A stretch of DNA of 64,000 bases from an uncultured Ruminococcus sp. (GTDB lineage: Bacteria; Bacillota; Clostridia; Lachnospirales; Lachnospiraceae), in the NCBI GenBank assembly GCA_946494335.1, contig CAMMBV010000013.1:1-64000 (forward strand), read 5' to 3'. Below are positions 40,822-49,570 of this stretch, one piece after another. Below the pieces are notes generated by a model. The model was not told the DNA's origin, did not search any database, and saw nothing but the letters and a program-made list of their open reading frames with translations. Position 1 is the first letter of the stretch. Each line of letters opens with the position of its first letter. The position numbers were made by a program, and so were the translations under genes.

Positions 40822-42108
40822 TCATCCATTTGCTTTGACTGACAGCCCGTTCTTTTCGGTATACCGTTTCAGTATCAGCGAACCTGTCATCCCCAGCACA
40901 GCCCAGACGGCCAGCCAGACCAACATAATATTAAAACCTGTTTCCACATTTCCCTGCTGCTCTCCGTACCGTATAAACCGACTCACTACCGGAGCGGAGA
41001 AAGCATCCGGCGTAAAGCCGATGACAGAAATGATTCCTGTGGCAAGCCCCGTCATCTCCCTGGAAATCCCCGCCTCTCCCAATATGGACCAGTAGGTGGA
41101 TTTGATGATATTGGCAAAAAAACCCAAAATCAACGTGACTGCCACACAGACAAAGATCAGATTGGAGGTCAGGAAAATACCGGCTACTGACAGAACCTCC
41201 AGCAGAAAAATAACAAAAAGCCCTTTCCCCTTGCAGCTGAATTTGTCAATAACCACGCCCCCTATCAGCCCGGCGAACAGAACCACCACGTAGCTTCGGA
41301 CGATGGACAGCGTACTGGACAACCCGTCCGGCAGGTTAAGTACCCGTGTTCCATAAGTTCCCATATATCCGTTGACCGTGGTCCATACCGTAAACCCGCT
41401 CATAATAACAAAAATGCAGATCCATACAGAAGGACTTTTCAGCAGTCTGCCTGCCGTTTCAAAGAGATTATCCTTTTTCTCGCTGACCTTTTGGCCTTCA
41501 GCGGAAATATCATCCTTCGGAATAAATATAATAATGGCAACGATCAGTGCAAAAAACACAACCGCATTGATTATCAGCATGATCCGAAATCCTACGGCAG
41601 CCTGTCCGAAGGCATTGACTGCTCCCAGTGAAATGAATGATACCACAGCCTGTCCGATGCCCCGGATCGCCTCGCTGCTTCCATACAACCGGGCCTGCTC
41701 ATCTTCTCTTCCCAGATTTCTGACCGCTTTCAGATAAGCCGACCAGAATGTAATCACACTGAAGGTTCCAAACATGGCATGGATCACGCACAACGCCCAA
41801 AACCCGGGATAGAAGCAGTACCACACCGTAGCCGCAAACATTCCCGCCGCCGATAGTATCAAAAGATGCTTGGCGCTGAATTTCTCAGCCAGAAAACCTC
41901 CCGGCAGATAACCGATCAGCGCAAAGACTCCGTAAATTCCTCCCAGCGTACCAATCTGCACATCCGTAATCTGAAGCGCTTCGATCATCTGATCATAAAA
42001 AGTAAAACGCAAAAAAGGTGTCAGATACACCATGCCGGCCATAATACTTAGAATAACCAGCGCAATCATTTTTCTTCCCTTTCCCATATGTACACCCCTT
42101 CCTTTCAA
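40822..42108 (-). CDS. MFS transporter
   Basis: 12-TM MFS pattern (GTLGGIYGVFALIGYLPGGFLAEKFSAKHLLILSAAGMF); real start probably at about 42087. Confidence 0.88.
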   Translation of the reverse strand: MKGRGVHMGKGRKMIALVILSIMAGMVYLTPFLRFTFYDQMIEALQITDVQIGTLGGIYGVFALIGYLPGGFLAEKFSAKHLLILSAAGMFAATVWYCFYPGFWALCVIHAMFGTFSVITFWSAYLKAVRNLGREDEQARLYGSSEAIRGIGQAVVSFISLGAVNAFGQAAVGFRIMLIINAVVFFALIVAIIIFIPKDDISAEGQKVSEKKDNLFETAGRLLKSPSVWICIFVIMSGFTVWTTVNGYMGTYGTRVLNLPDGLSSTLSIVRSYVVVLFAGLIGGVVIDKFSCKGKGLFVIFLLEVLSVAGIFLTSNLIFVCVAVTLILGFFANIIKSTYWSILGEAGISREMTGLATGIISVIGFTPDAFSAPVVSRFIRYGEQQGNVETGFNIMLVWLAVWAVLGMTGSLILKRYTEKNGLSVKANG

Positions 42109-42110
42109 TT

Positions 42111-42127
42111 TGTAATCATTGATTACA
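42111..42127. promoter_or_regulatory. 17-bp perfect palindrome TGTAATCATTGATTACA upstream of the MFS-GRE operon
   Basis: TGTAATCA-T-TGATTACA read directly. Confidence 0.65.
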
Positions 42128-42240
42128 TTTATAATATCTCACTTTCGCTTATTAATGTCAATAATAAGTTCAATCCATCGTAAAAAGCAGTTATTTTCTT
42201 GTATTTTCATCGTTTTATAAGGTTTTTTCGCTAACTTTAC

Positions 42241-42257
42241 TGTAATCAATAATTACA
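42241..42257. promoter_or_regulatory. Second palindrome-like copy TGTAATCAATAATTACA
   Basis: 15/17 identical to 42111..42127, 130 bp away. Confidence 0.6.
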
Positions 42258-42335
42258 TTTAATTTCAAATGAAGTGTATTCAATATTTTCATTTTGTCCA
42301 TCACAGCAAGCCGTTCGCTGTCCGGTCATATCGCA

Positions 42336-42366
42336 CAAAAAAAGCGGGAGATTTCTCTCCCGCTCC
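42336..42366 (-). terminator. Rho-independent terminator of the hsp20 gene
   Basis: Minus strand GCGGGAGAGAAATCTCCCGCTTTTTTT. Confidence 0.8.
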
Positions 42367-42376
42367 TTGGTCAGCT

Positions 42377-42814
42377 TTAACCTTCAATGGAAATATATTT
42401 CTTTTCTTTCACTGCTTTTTCATCCTTTTTGGGAACTGTCAGCTTCAGAATACCGTTTTCAAAACGTGCCTGAATCTCTTCCTGTGTCACTCCTTTTCCT
42501 ACATAAAAGCTTCTGCTCATATTTCCTGAATAACGTTCACGGCGAATATATCTGCCCTTTTCATCTTTCTGGTCATTGCTGGTGTCTTTTGTCACCGTAA
42601 TGGTCAGATATCCGTTCTCCAGCTGAGCATTGATATCTTTCTTTTCCACTCCCGGCATATCGATATCCAGTTCGTAAGCCCCATCTGTCTCTTTCACATC
42701 TGTTTTCATCAGACCAGCTGTACTGCCGCCGTGTCTTCCAAAAAATTCTCTTTCAAATGGAAAATCCATCCAGTCATCAAATAAGTTTTCTCCAAAAATA
42801 CTAGGCATCATCAT
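42377..42814 (-). CDS. Hsp20/alpha-crystallin family small heat-shock protein
   Basis: MKTDVKETDGAYELDIDMPGVEKKDINAQLENGYLTI; GVTQEEIQARFENGILKLTVPK. Confidence 0.95.
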   Translation of the reverse strand: MMMPSIFGENLFDDWMDFPFEREFFGRHGGSTAGLMKTDVKETDGAYELDIDMPGVEKKDINAQLENGYLTITVTKDTSNDQKDEKGRYIRRERYSGNMSRSFYVGKGVTQEEIQARFENGILKLTVPKKDEKAVKEKKYISIEG

Positions 42815-43002
42815 AAGTCATATCTCCCTTCACTTAATACTATCTTTTTTATATTACTCTTTTGCAGTTTCATACCAGAACTTCAGGTTTCATTTTCATC
42901 ACTTCCTTTGTTCTATATGTACTATAACACCTATATCTTATTTTGTAAAGAGTAAATCTCCTTTTTTTCTGTGAACTTTTTGTGAAATTCATTTTTCTAT
43001 AT

Positions 43003-43037
43003 AAAACAGGCAGCGCCGTATTGGCACTGCCCGCTTT
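43003..43037 (-). terminator. Rho-independent terminator of the bL25 gene
   Basis: Minus strand GGGCAGTGCCAATACGGCGCTGCCTGTTTT. Confidence 0.65.
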
Positions 43038-43047
43038 TGTATTTTCA

Positions 43048-43632
43048 TTACTCCTCTTCTGTTTCTTCGCTTTCCTGCGTCGGCACCGAATTATGAACAG
43101 CCGACACAACCACCACAACGGCCTCCATATCTTCTGCCAGTTCAATTTCCGGATTTTTCGCAATATCCAGATCCTTCACTTTGATAGAATCACCCACATG
43201 CATATGTCCCACATCCAGTCTCACACTGTCTACTAGCGCCGACGGATATGCCTTATAAGGAATTTCGCTGATCAGCAGCTGAACCACGCCTTCTGCTGCT
43301 TTTTCATGATTTTCCAGAATAACCTCAGCCACGGAATTTACTTTTTCATTGCTTACCAGCGCCTGGAAATCAATCTCATCTACTCTTCCTGCCATGGAAT
43401 TATACTGCACTTCCTTAATCAGCACATCATAATCCTTTCCATCCACATTCAGCATAATCTGACTGCCTCTGTGGTCAGTTTTCAGCAGGCGCTCCACATC
43501 GCTTTTCACCATTTTCACCGGCACGGACCCTTCCATATCCCTGCCAAATACGTTTCCTGTAACAAATCCTTCACGTCTTAATTTCTTTGCCTTAACATCC
43601 ATGCTTCTTTTTTCAGCTTTTAAAGTATTCAT
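43048..43632 (-). CDS. rplY: 50S ribosomal protein L25 (Ctc/TL5 family)
   Basis: KAEKRSMDVKAKKLRREGFVTGNVFG; C-terminal extended domain. Confidence 0.88.
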   Translation of the reverse strand: MNTLKAEKRSMDVKAKKLRREGFVTGNVFGRDMEGSVPVKMVKSDVERLLKTDHRGSQIMLNVDGKDYDVLIKEVQYNSMAGRVDEIDFQALVSNEKVNSVAEVILENHEKAAEGVVQLLISEIPYKAYPSALVDSVRLDVGHMHVGDSIKVKDLDIAKNPEIELAEDMEAVVVVVSAVHNSVPTQESEETEEE

Positions 43633-43800
43633 TTATCTTTTCCTCCAAAAATCTGATTGCTTAGCAGCCTTCAACTTTACATTTCTGTAAAGAGGGTTGT
43701 TAAGTAGGTCTTTTTTTGTTACATATATATTATAACAGGCATAGCAAAATCAGATTAACCAATAATATGATTTTTCTTTCTTATTTTTTATGCATATTAT

Positions 43801-45090
43801 CTAATTTCTTGTATGGCGATTTATATATTTTGCCTTATACTTGGAATAGACAATAGTCTGATCCTTATAAAGACTGTAATATCCCGATGCAGCAAAGCTG
43901 ATGGCCACTGCGATCAGATAAAAGGAAACTCCTTCAAATCCAAAAAGTTCAAATGCAATCAGTATGGAGGTAATGGGACAATTGGTCACACCGCAGAAAA
44001 GAGCAGCCATCCCCGCCGCCGCGCACAGAGAAGGGGAAAGCCCCAGTAACTGCCCCATGACGCATCCCAGCGTCGCCCCGATGCAAAAGGAGGGCACGAT
44101 CTCTCCGCCGCGAAAACCGGCCCGCATGGTTATGGCCGTCAAAATCAGCTTTATCAAAAAAGCCTCCGGCCTGGCCTTTCCCGACTCCACCGCCTGCTCA
44201 ATCAGGTTGTTGCCCGCTCCCATATAATCAGTCGTACCCAGCAAAAGAGTAATGCCAATGATGATAAGACCGGCAGCAAAGACCCGCAGATAAGGATTTT
44301 TAAGCCATTTGCTGTAAAGTTTCCCCGCCTCCCCCAGCGCAGCGCAGAAAAGAATGCTCACCGCCGCGCAGGCGAGGGCTATGACCCCCATTTTCAATCC
44401 GTTTTGCAGCGTAAGCTGGGGAATCCCCGACACATGGAAACTTTCCGGATGAATACCGAAACTTGCCGCAAATTCCGATGCAATCAGAGCCGATATCACA
44501 CAGGGCAGCAAAGCCGCATAGTACATGATACCCACGCTGACCACTTCCATGGAAAAAACAGCCGCCGCCATAGGCGTTCCGAACACAGCTGCAAACGCTC
44601 CGCTCATGCCGCACATGACAATCACATGGCGGTCCTCTTCATCCAGGCGTATCACACGGCCAATCTGATTGCCGATGCTTCCGCCCAACTGAATGGCAGC
44701 TCCCTCTCTTCCGGCAGAACCGCCGGCCAGATGGGTGAGAATCGTGGAAACAAAAATCAGAGGAGCCGCACGGAAAGGCACGTCATCCTTGGAACGGATA
44801 AAAGACAGCACCTGATTTGTCCCCCTGTCTTCTTTTCCTATTTTTTGATACAGAAATACTATAATAAGCCCTGCCGCCGGAAGCGCAAAAATAAGCTGAG
44901 GATATCTGCCCCTCACATTTGTCACACAGGCAAGGGCTGCAGCGAACAGACTGCTGCAGCCGCCCACAATGGTTCCGGTAACAGCAGCCAGAATCAGCCA
45001 TTTTATGAAATTGCCCATATCACGCCACACTCTGCCGGCATAATACTGCACAAGCTGTTTTTTAGGAATCTTTCCTTTTGTGTTTCCCAT
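43801..45090 (-). CDS. Voltage-gated chloride channel (ClC) family protein
   Basis: GGSAGREGAAIQLGGSIGNQIGR; CGMSGAFAAVFGTPMAAAVFSME. Confidence 0.94.
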   Translation of the reverse strand: MGNTKGKIPKKQLVQYYAGRVWRDMGNFIKWLILAAVTGTIVGGCSSLFAAALACVTNVRGRYPQLIFALPAAGLIIVFLYQKIGKEDRGTNQVLSFIRSKDDVPFRAAPLIFVSTILTHLAGGSAGREGAAIQLGGSIGNQIGRVIRLDEEDRHVIVMCGMSGAFAAVFGTPMAAAVFSMEVVSVGIMYYAALLPCVISALIASEFAASFGIHPESFHVSGIPQLTLQNGLKMGVIALACAAVSILFCAALGEAGKLYSKWLKNPYLRVFAAGLIIIGITLLLGTTDYMGAGNNLIEQAVESGKARPEAFLIKLILTAITMRAGFRGGEIVPSFCIGATLGCVMGQLLGLSPSLCAAAGMAALFCGVTNCPITSILIAFELFGFEGVSFYLIAVAISFAASGYYSLYKDQTIVYSKYKAKYINRHTRN

Positions 45091-45916
45091 TATCCCACTC
45101 CTCATTTTTCAATCCGCTCAGTTCGTAATAGAATATGTACTGCTGCATCACTCCCTGAAATCCCCGGTACCGCCTGTTGGGAAAGCCGCGTTTATAATGC
45201 TCTTTCAGCACCTGCAAAATATGCGTATCCTTCGGAAAGGCCTGCAGGTGATGCAGTGCAAACAGACAGATACAGTCAGCCACCTTCTCACCGACGCCAA
45301 AAAGCTTCATTAACTCCTCTTTCGCTCTTTTATAGGGCATTTTCTCTATTTCATCCAGCTTTACCTCGCCCTGCACAACGCTTCGGGCCGACCGTACCAC
45401 ATACTTGCTCCGGTATCCCAGATTACATTTTTTCAATTCATCCTCCTCAAGAAGCGAAAGCTCCCGGGCCTGCGGAAAGGCGTAATACACCTTTCCCTGG
45501 GATGATATCATTTTTTCGCCGTATCTCTCGCAGATATTCTGAATACACCTGCGTATTCTGGGGATATTATTCTGCTGGGATATCAGAAAAGATACGATCA
45601 TTTCCCAGAGATCCTGCCGGAGAATCCGTATCCCTTCTCCTGCGTGCGCCGCACGGCACAGATATTTGTCATTGGGGTTTATCTGGCGGATATAAGCGCC
45701 GTAATCCCTATCCAAATCAAAGTATTCCATCCAGAACGTTTCATACTCCTTTTCATCGCAGTCAAAAAAGCATTCCCGCCCCTGCTGCTTCACCTCAAGA
45801 TAGTGATTTCCGGCTATCACCTGGTACGTATCATCCCCTGCAGACTGCATGCGAAAACACTGCCCGGATTCACAGATCTGAGAAAGGGAAAAATTTTCTA
45901 TCGTTTTTGTAACCAT
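45062..45916 (-). CDS. 8-oxoguanine DNA glycosylase (OGG1-like HhH-GPD)
   Basis: QNNIPRIRRCIQNICERYG; KLFGVGEKVADCICLFALHHLQAFPKDTHI (HhH-GPD). Confidence 0.9.
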   Translation of the reverse strand: MVTKTIENFSLSQICESGQCFRMQSAGDDTYQVIAGNHYLEVKQQGRECFFDCDEKEYETFWMEYFDLDRDYGAYIRQINPNDKYLCRAAHAGEGIRILRQDLWEMIVSFLISQQNNIPRIRRCIQNICERYGEKMISSQGKVYYAFPQARELSLLEEDELKKCNLGYRSKYVVRSARSVVQGEVKLDEIEKMPYKRAKEELMKLFGVGEKVADCICLFALHHLQAFPKDTHILQVLKEHYKRGFPNRRYRGFQGVMQQYIFYYELSGLKNEEWDNGKHKRKDS

Positions 45917-45924
45917 ATTTCACC

Positions 45925-45956
45925 CAAAAAGGCCGGTCACCTCTGACCAGCCTTCT
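45925..45956 (-). terminator. Rho-independent terminator of apgM
   Basis: Minus strand AAGGCTGGTCAGAGGTGACCGGCCTTTTT. Confidence 0.7.
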
Positions 45957-45961
45957 TTTCT

Positions 45962-47161
45962 TTATTTTTCAAACAGATGCTCCATCAGCATCCAGCCTTC
46001 TTCCAGCTTTACTCCGGACAAAGCCGCTTCCTTTTCATTGTAAACCCAGGAATGATCCCCTTTTTCCGTGCTGTCGTAAAGCAGATAAGGAACGGGATCT
46101 GAGGTGTGCGTTCTGACACGGATAGGCGTGGGATGATCCGGAAGCACCAGCATCCGGTAATCTGTGCCCGCAGCGTCTAAACCTTCTTTTACAGGGCGAA
46201 TCACACGCTGATCCAGATACTCAATGGCCTGCACCTTTCTCTCTACGCTGCCCTGGTGCCCCATTTCATCAGGAGCTTCCACATGGATGTAGGCGAAATC
46301 GTACCCCTCCTGTGTCAGCGCCTTTACCGCAGCATCGGCCTTTCCTTCATAATTGGTATGCAGACCGCCGTTGGCTCCTTCCACCGTTATATTATCCATA
46401 CCGGCTCCCACGGCAATCCCTTTCAGCAGATCAACCGCAGAAATCATCACGCCCTTCTTATGGTATTTTTCATAAAAAGAGGATAGCGCCGGTTTCGTCC
46501 CGGCTCCCCAGAACCAGATACTGTTGGCAGGATTTTTTCCCTGTCTCTTTCTTTCCAGATTCAGGGGATGGTTAGAAAGAATCTCCCAGCTTTTCTTCTG
46601 CATTTCCCGCAGAACCGAATCAGCCGGAAGCCAGGAACCGATCACCTGACCCAGTATATCATGAGGCGGGGTCAGCTCCACCACATTTCCTTTTGCCCAG
46701 ATCAGGCAGTGACGGTAGCTGGTTCCCAGATAAAACCGGTAAGTTTCATTTTCCAGTTCTTTCCTCACGGCCTCCAGAAGAATCTGAGCGTCTTCGGTGC
46801 TGATCTCATCGGAGCTGTGATCTATGATTTTCTTTTCCTCATAGTCTCCTTCCTCCGACAGCGTCACCAGATTGCAGCGAATGGCCACATCATCCGCTTT
46901 CATATCAACTCCGATGCTTAAAGCTTCCAGAGGAGATCTTCCTGTATAATAGACCTTCGGATCATACCCCATCACGGAAAGGTTTGCCGTATCACTGCCC
47001 GGACTCATGCCCCCTGGAATGGTATGGACCATGCCGATTTCCGACATACGGGCCAGTTCATCCATGACGGGAGTACAGGCGTATTCCAGCGGTGTTTTTT
47101 CATCCAGCCGGGCAATGGTTTCATCCGCCATGCCATCGCCCAGAATTACTACGTATTTCAT
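45962..47161 (-). CDS. Cofactor-independent phosphoglycerate mutase (archaeal-type apgM)
   Basis: MKYVVILGDGMADETIARL; SPGSDTANLSVMGYDPKVYYTGRSPLEA; HVEAPDEMGHQG. Confidence 0.93.
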   Translation of the reverse strand: MKYVVILGDGMADETIARLDEKTPLEYACTPVMDELARMSEIGMVHTIPGGMSPGSDTANLSVMGYDPKVYYTGRSPLEALSIGVDMKADDVAIRCNLVTLSEEGDYEEKKIIDHSSDEISTEDAQILLEAVRKELENETYRFYLGTSYRHCLIWAKGNVVELTPPHDILGQVIGSWLPADSVLREMQKKSWEILSNHPLNLERKRQGKNPANSIWFWGAGTKPALSSFYEKYHKKGVMISAVDLLKGIAVGAGMDNITVEGANGGLHTNYEGKADAAVKALTQEGYDFAYIHVEAPDEMGHQGSVERKVQAIEYLDQRVIRPVKEGLDAAGTDYRMLVLPDHPTPIRVRTHTSDPVPYLLYDSTEKGDHSWVYNEKEAALSGVKLEEGWMLMEHLFEK

Positions 47162-47177
47162 AAATCTCCTCCGGATC

Positions 47178-48395
47178 TTAAATCCTTGCCCGGATCATGC
47201 TGATGATGCCGTCCAGCTGGCCGGCTTTTTCTTTATACTGCGCTTCTGTCATGACCGGTGTGACGAAAGCGAATTCTTCCGGCATATCTGCCAGCTGCCA
47301 AATCTGCGCTTCGCCGAAAAGTTCTTTTACTTTGCTTTCTTTTTCCGCCGGCGTGCCCTGCACTCTGACAAAGAACCGTCCCTTCACCCGACTGATATCC
47401 ATCAGCTCCAGCTTTTTGCTGCTCCAGTGCATCATAATATTCCGGTTCAGATGCTTTGCCTCATCCACCACATCGGCTACCACTGCGCTGGCTGTTGGCA
47501 GTTTTCCCGCGCCGCTTCCATAGAACATGGCGTCTCCCAGCACATTGCCGTGAACAAAGATCGCATTAAATACCCCGTTCACGCTGAAAAGAGGGCTGGA
47601 GCCGTCAATCATCACAGGACTCACCATGGCATAAAATTCTTCTCCCTCTTTCCGACTGGTTGCCAGCAGTTTAATGCTGGTTCCCATAGCGTTGGCATAC
47701 TTAATATCCGCAGCCGTTATCTTTGTGATGCCTTCTGTATAGACTTCTTCATAGTTTACAGATCTTCCAAATGCCAGAGAGGACAGAATGGCAATTTTAC
47801 GGCAGGCGTCATAGCCCTCCACATCCGCCTCCGGGTTGCGTTCCGCGTACCCCTTATCCTGGGCTTCCTTCAGAACCTCCTCAAAATCAGAGCCTTTGGC
47901 GCTCATTTCCGTCATGATATAATTGGTCGTTCCGTTCAAAATACCGGTAATCTCATCGATCTCATCCGCCGTCAGTGAAGAATTCAGCGCACGGATAATG
48001 GGAATGCCGCCTCCGCAACTGGCCTCAAACAGATAGTTGATGTTTTTCTGTCTGGCGATTTCCAGAAGCTCCACGCCATGCTTGGCCACCAGCTCTTTGT
48101 TGGAGGTGCACACACTTTTTCCGCTTTCCAGCGCGCGTCTGGTAAAGGTAAGAGCCGGCTCAACGCCGCCCATCACTTCTACCACGATTTTTACCTCTGG
48201 GTCGTTTGCAATCACGTCAAAATCATGGACGATCTTTTCCTGTATGGGATCTCCGGGAAAATCCCGCAGATCCAGCACATATTTGATATTAATTTCTTCC
48301 CCGGCTTTTTTGGCGATACTGTCATAGTTGGTATTGATAACTTCCACAACTCCGGAACCCACAGTGCCATAGCCCAACACAGCAATATTAATCAT
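47178..48395 (-). CDS. hom: Homoserine dehydrogenase
   Basis: VLGYGTVGSGVVEV; EASCGGGIPIIRAL; LNGTTNYIMTEM. Confidence 0.95.
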   Translation of the reverse strand: MINIAVLGYGTVGSGVVEVINTNYDSIAKKAGEEINIKYVLDLRDFPGDPIQEKIVHDFDVIANDPEVKIVVEVMGGVEPALTFTRRALESGKSVCTSNKELVAKHGVELLEIARQKNINYLFEASCGGGIPIIRALNSSLTADEIDEITGILNGTTNYIMTEMSAKGSDFEEVLKEAQDKGYAERNPEADVEGYDACRKIAILSSLAFGRSVNYEEVYTEGITKITAADIKYANAMGTSIKLLATSRKEGEEFYAMVSPVMIDGSSPLFSVNGVFNAIFVHGNVLGDAMFYGSGAGKLPTASAVVADVVDEAKHLNRNIMMHWSSKKLELMDISRVKGRFFVRVQGTPAEKESKVKELFGEAQIWQLADMPEEFAFVTPVMTEAQYKEKAGQLDGIISMIRARI

Positions 48396-48412
48396 ACTTT
48401 CCTCTCCTTATA

Positions 48413-49538
48413 TTATATCGTATCTTTGCGCACAGACAGCGCCTTCCATTTCAGATAGGCGTTGATGAAAGAGTCAATGTCCCCATCCAGCACCTGATCC
48501 ACAGTGCCCCGTTCCTCATTGGTCCGGTGATCCTTCACCATGGTATAAGGCTGCAGAACATAAGAACGAATCTGATTTCCCCAGCCAATCTCCGTCACTT
48601 CACCGCGGATACCGGAAAGCTTCGCTTCATTCTCCTGCTGCTTCAGCAGATACAGCTTGGCTTTCAGCATCTGCATGGCCTTGTCCTTGTTCATATGCTG
48701 GGAACGTTCATTCTGACACTGTACCACGATCCCCGTGGGGAAATGGGTAATACGGATGGCGGAAGACGTCTTGTTGATATGCTGTCCTCCTGCTCCGCTG
48801 GAACGGTACGTATCGATACGGATATCTTCATCCTTAATTTCTACATCCACCTCTTCTTCTATATCCGGCATTACATCGCAGGACACAAAGGAAGTCTGCC
48901 GTTTGCCCGCCGCATTGAAAGGCGAGATCCTCACCAGACGGTGAACCCCTTTTTCTGATTTCAGATAACCGTAGGCATTTTCACCATGAACCTCAAAGGT
49001 CACTGATTTGATTCCGGCCTCCTCGCCGTCCAGATAGTCCAGAACCTCCACGCTGTACCCTTTTCGCTCCGCCCAGCGGCTGTACATACGGTACAGCATG
49101 CCGGCCCAGTCGCAGGATTCCGTTCCGCCGGCTCCTGCATGAAGGGTTACGATCGCATCACTTCCGTCATACTCTCCGGAGAGGAGGGTTTTCACCCGGA
49201 TATTTTCAAAATCCTTCTTAAACTGATCAAGAAGCTCCTCTATCTCCGGTATTACCGAAGAATCGTTTTCCTCATACCCCATTTCAATCAGAGTTTCCAT
49301 ATCCTCTTTCTGAGATATAAGATTCTGATACGTCTCCATGTCATCCTTCAGGCTTTTCAGTTCCTTCATCATTGCCTGGGATTTTTCCGGATCGTCCCAG
49401 AAATTGGGAGCCTCCATTTCCATCTCTAATTCCTGAACCCGCTTTTCCTTGTTAGCCAGGTCAAAGTGAATCCCTCACTTCCACTAATGGTTCTGTATAG
49501 GAATTTAAAATTGTTTTAAACTGATCCAGTTCAACCAT
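48413..49538 (-). CDS. prfB: Peptide chain release factor 2 with programmed +1 frameshift
   Basis: Body ORF with GGQHINKTSSAIRITHFPTGIVV; short 5' ORF MVELDQFKTILNSYTEPLVEVRDSL-TGA with AGGGATTCACTTTGAC slip context at 49461-49466. Confidence 0.95.
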
Positions 49539-49570
49539 AGCTTCACCTTCTTTCTGAATATTTTATTTTT

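Noticed and set aside
44404-45912. 502-aa plus-strand ORF
   Set aside because: Antisense to the well-supported ClC channel and OGG genes; no recognisable domain.
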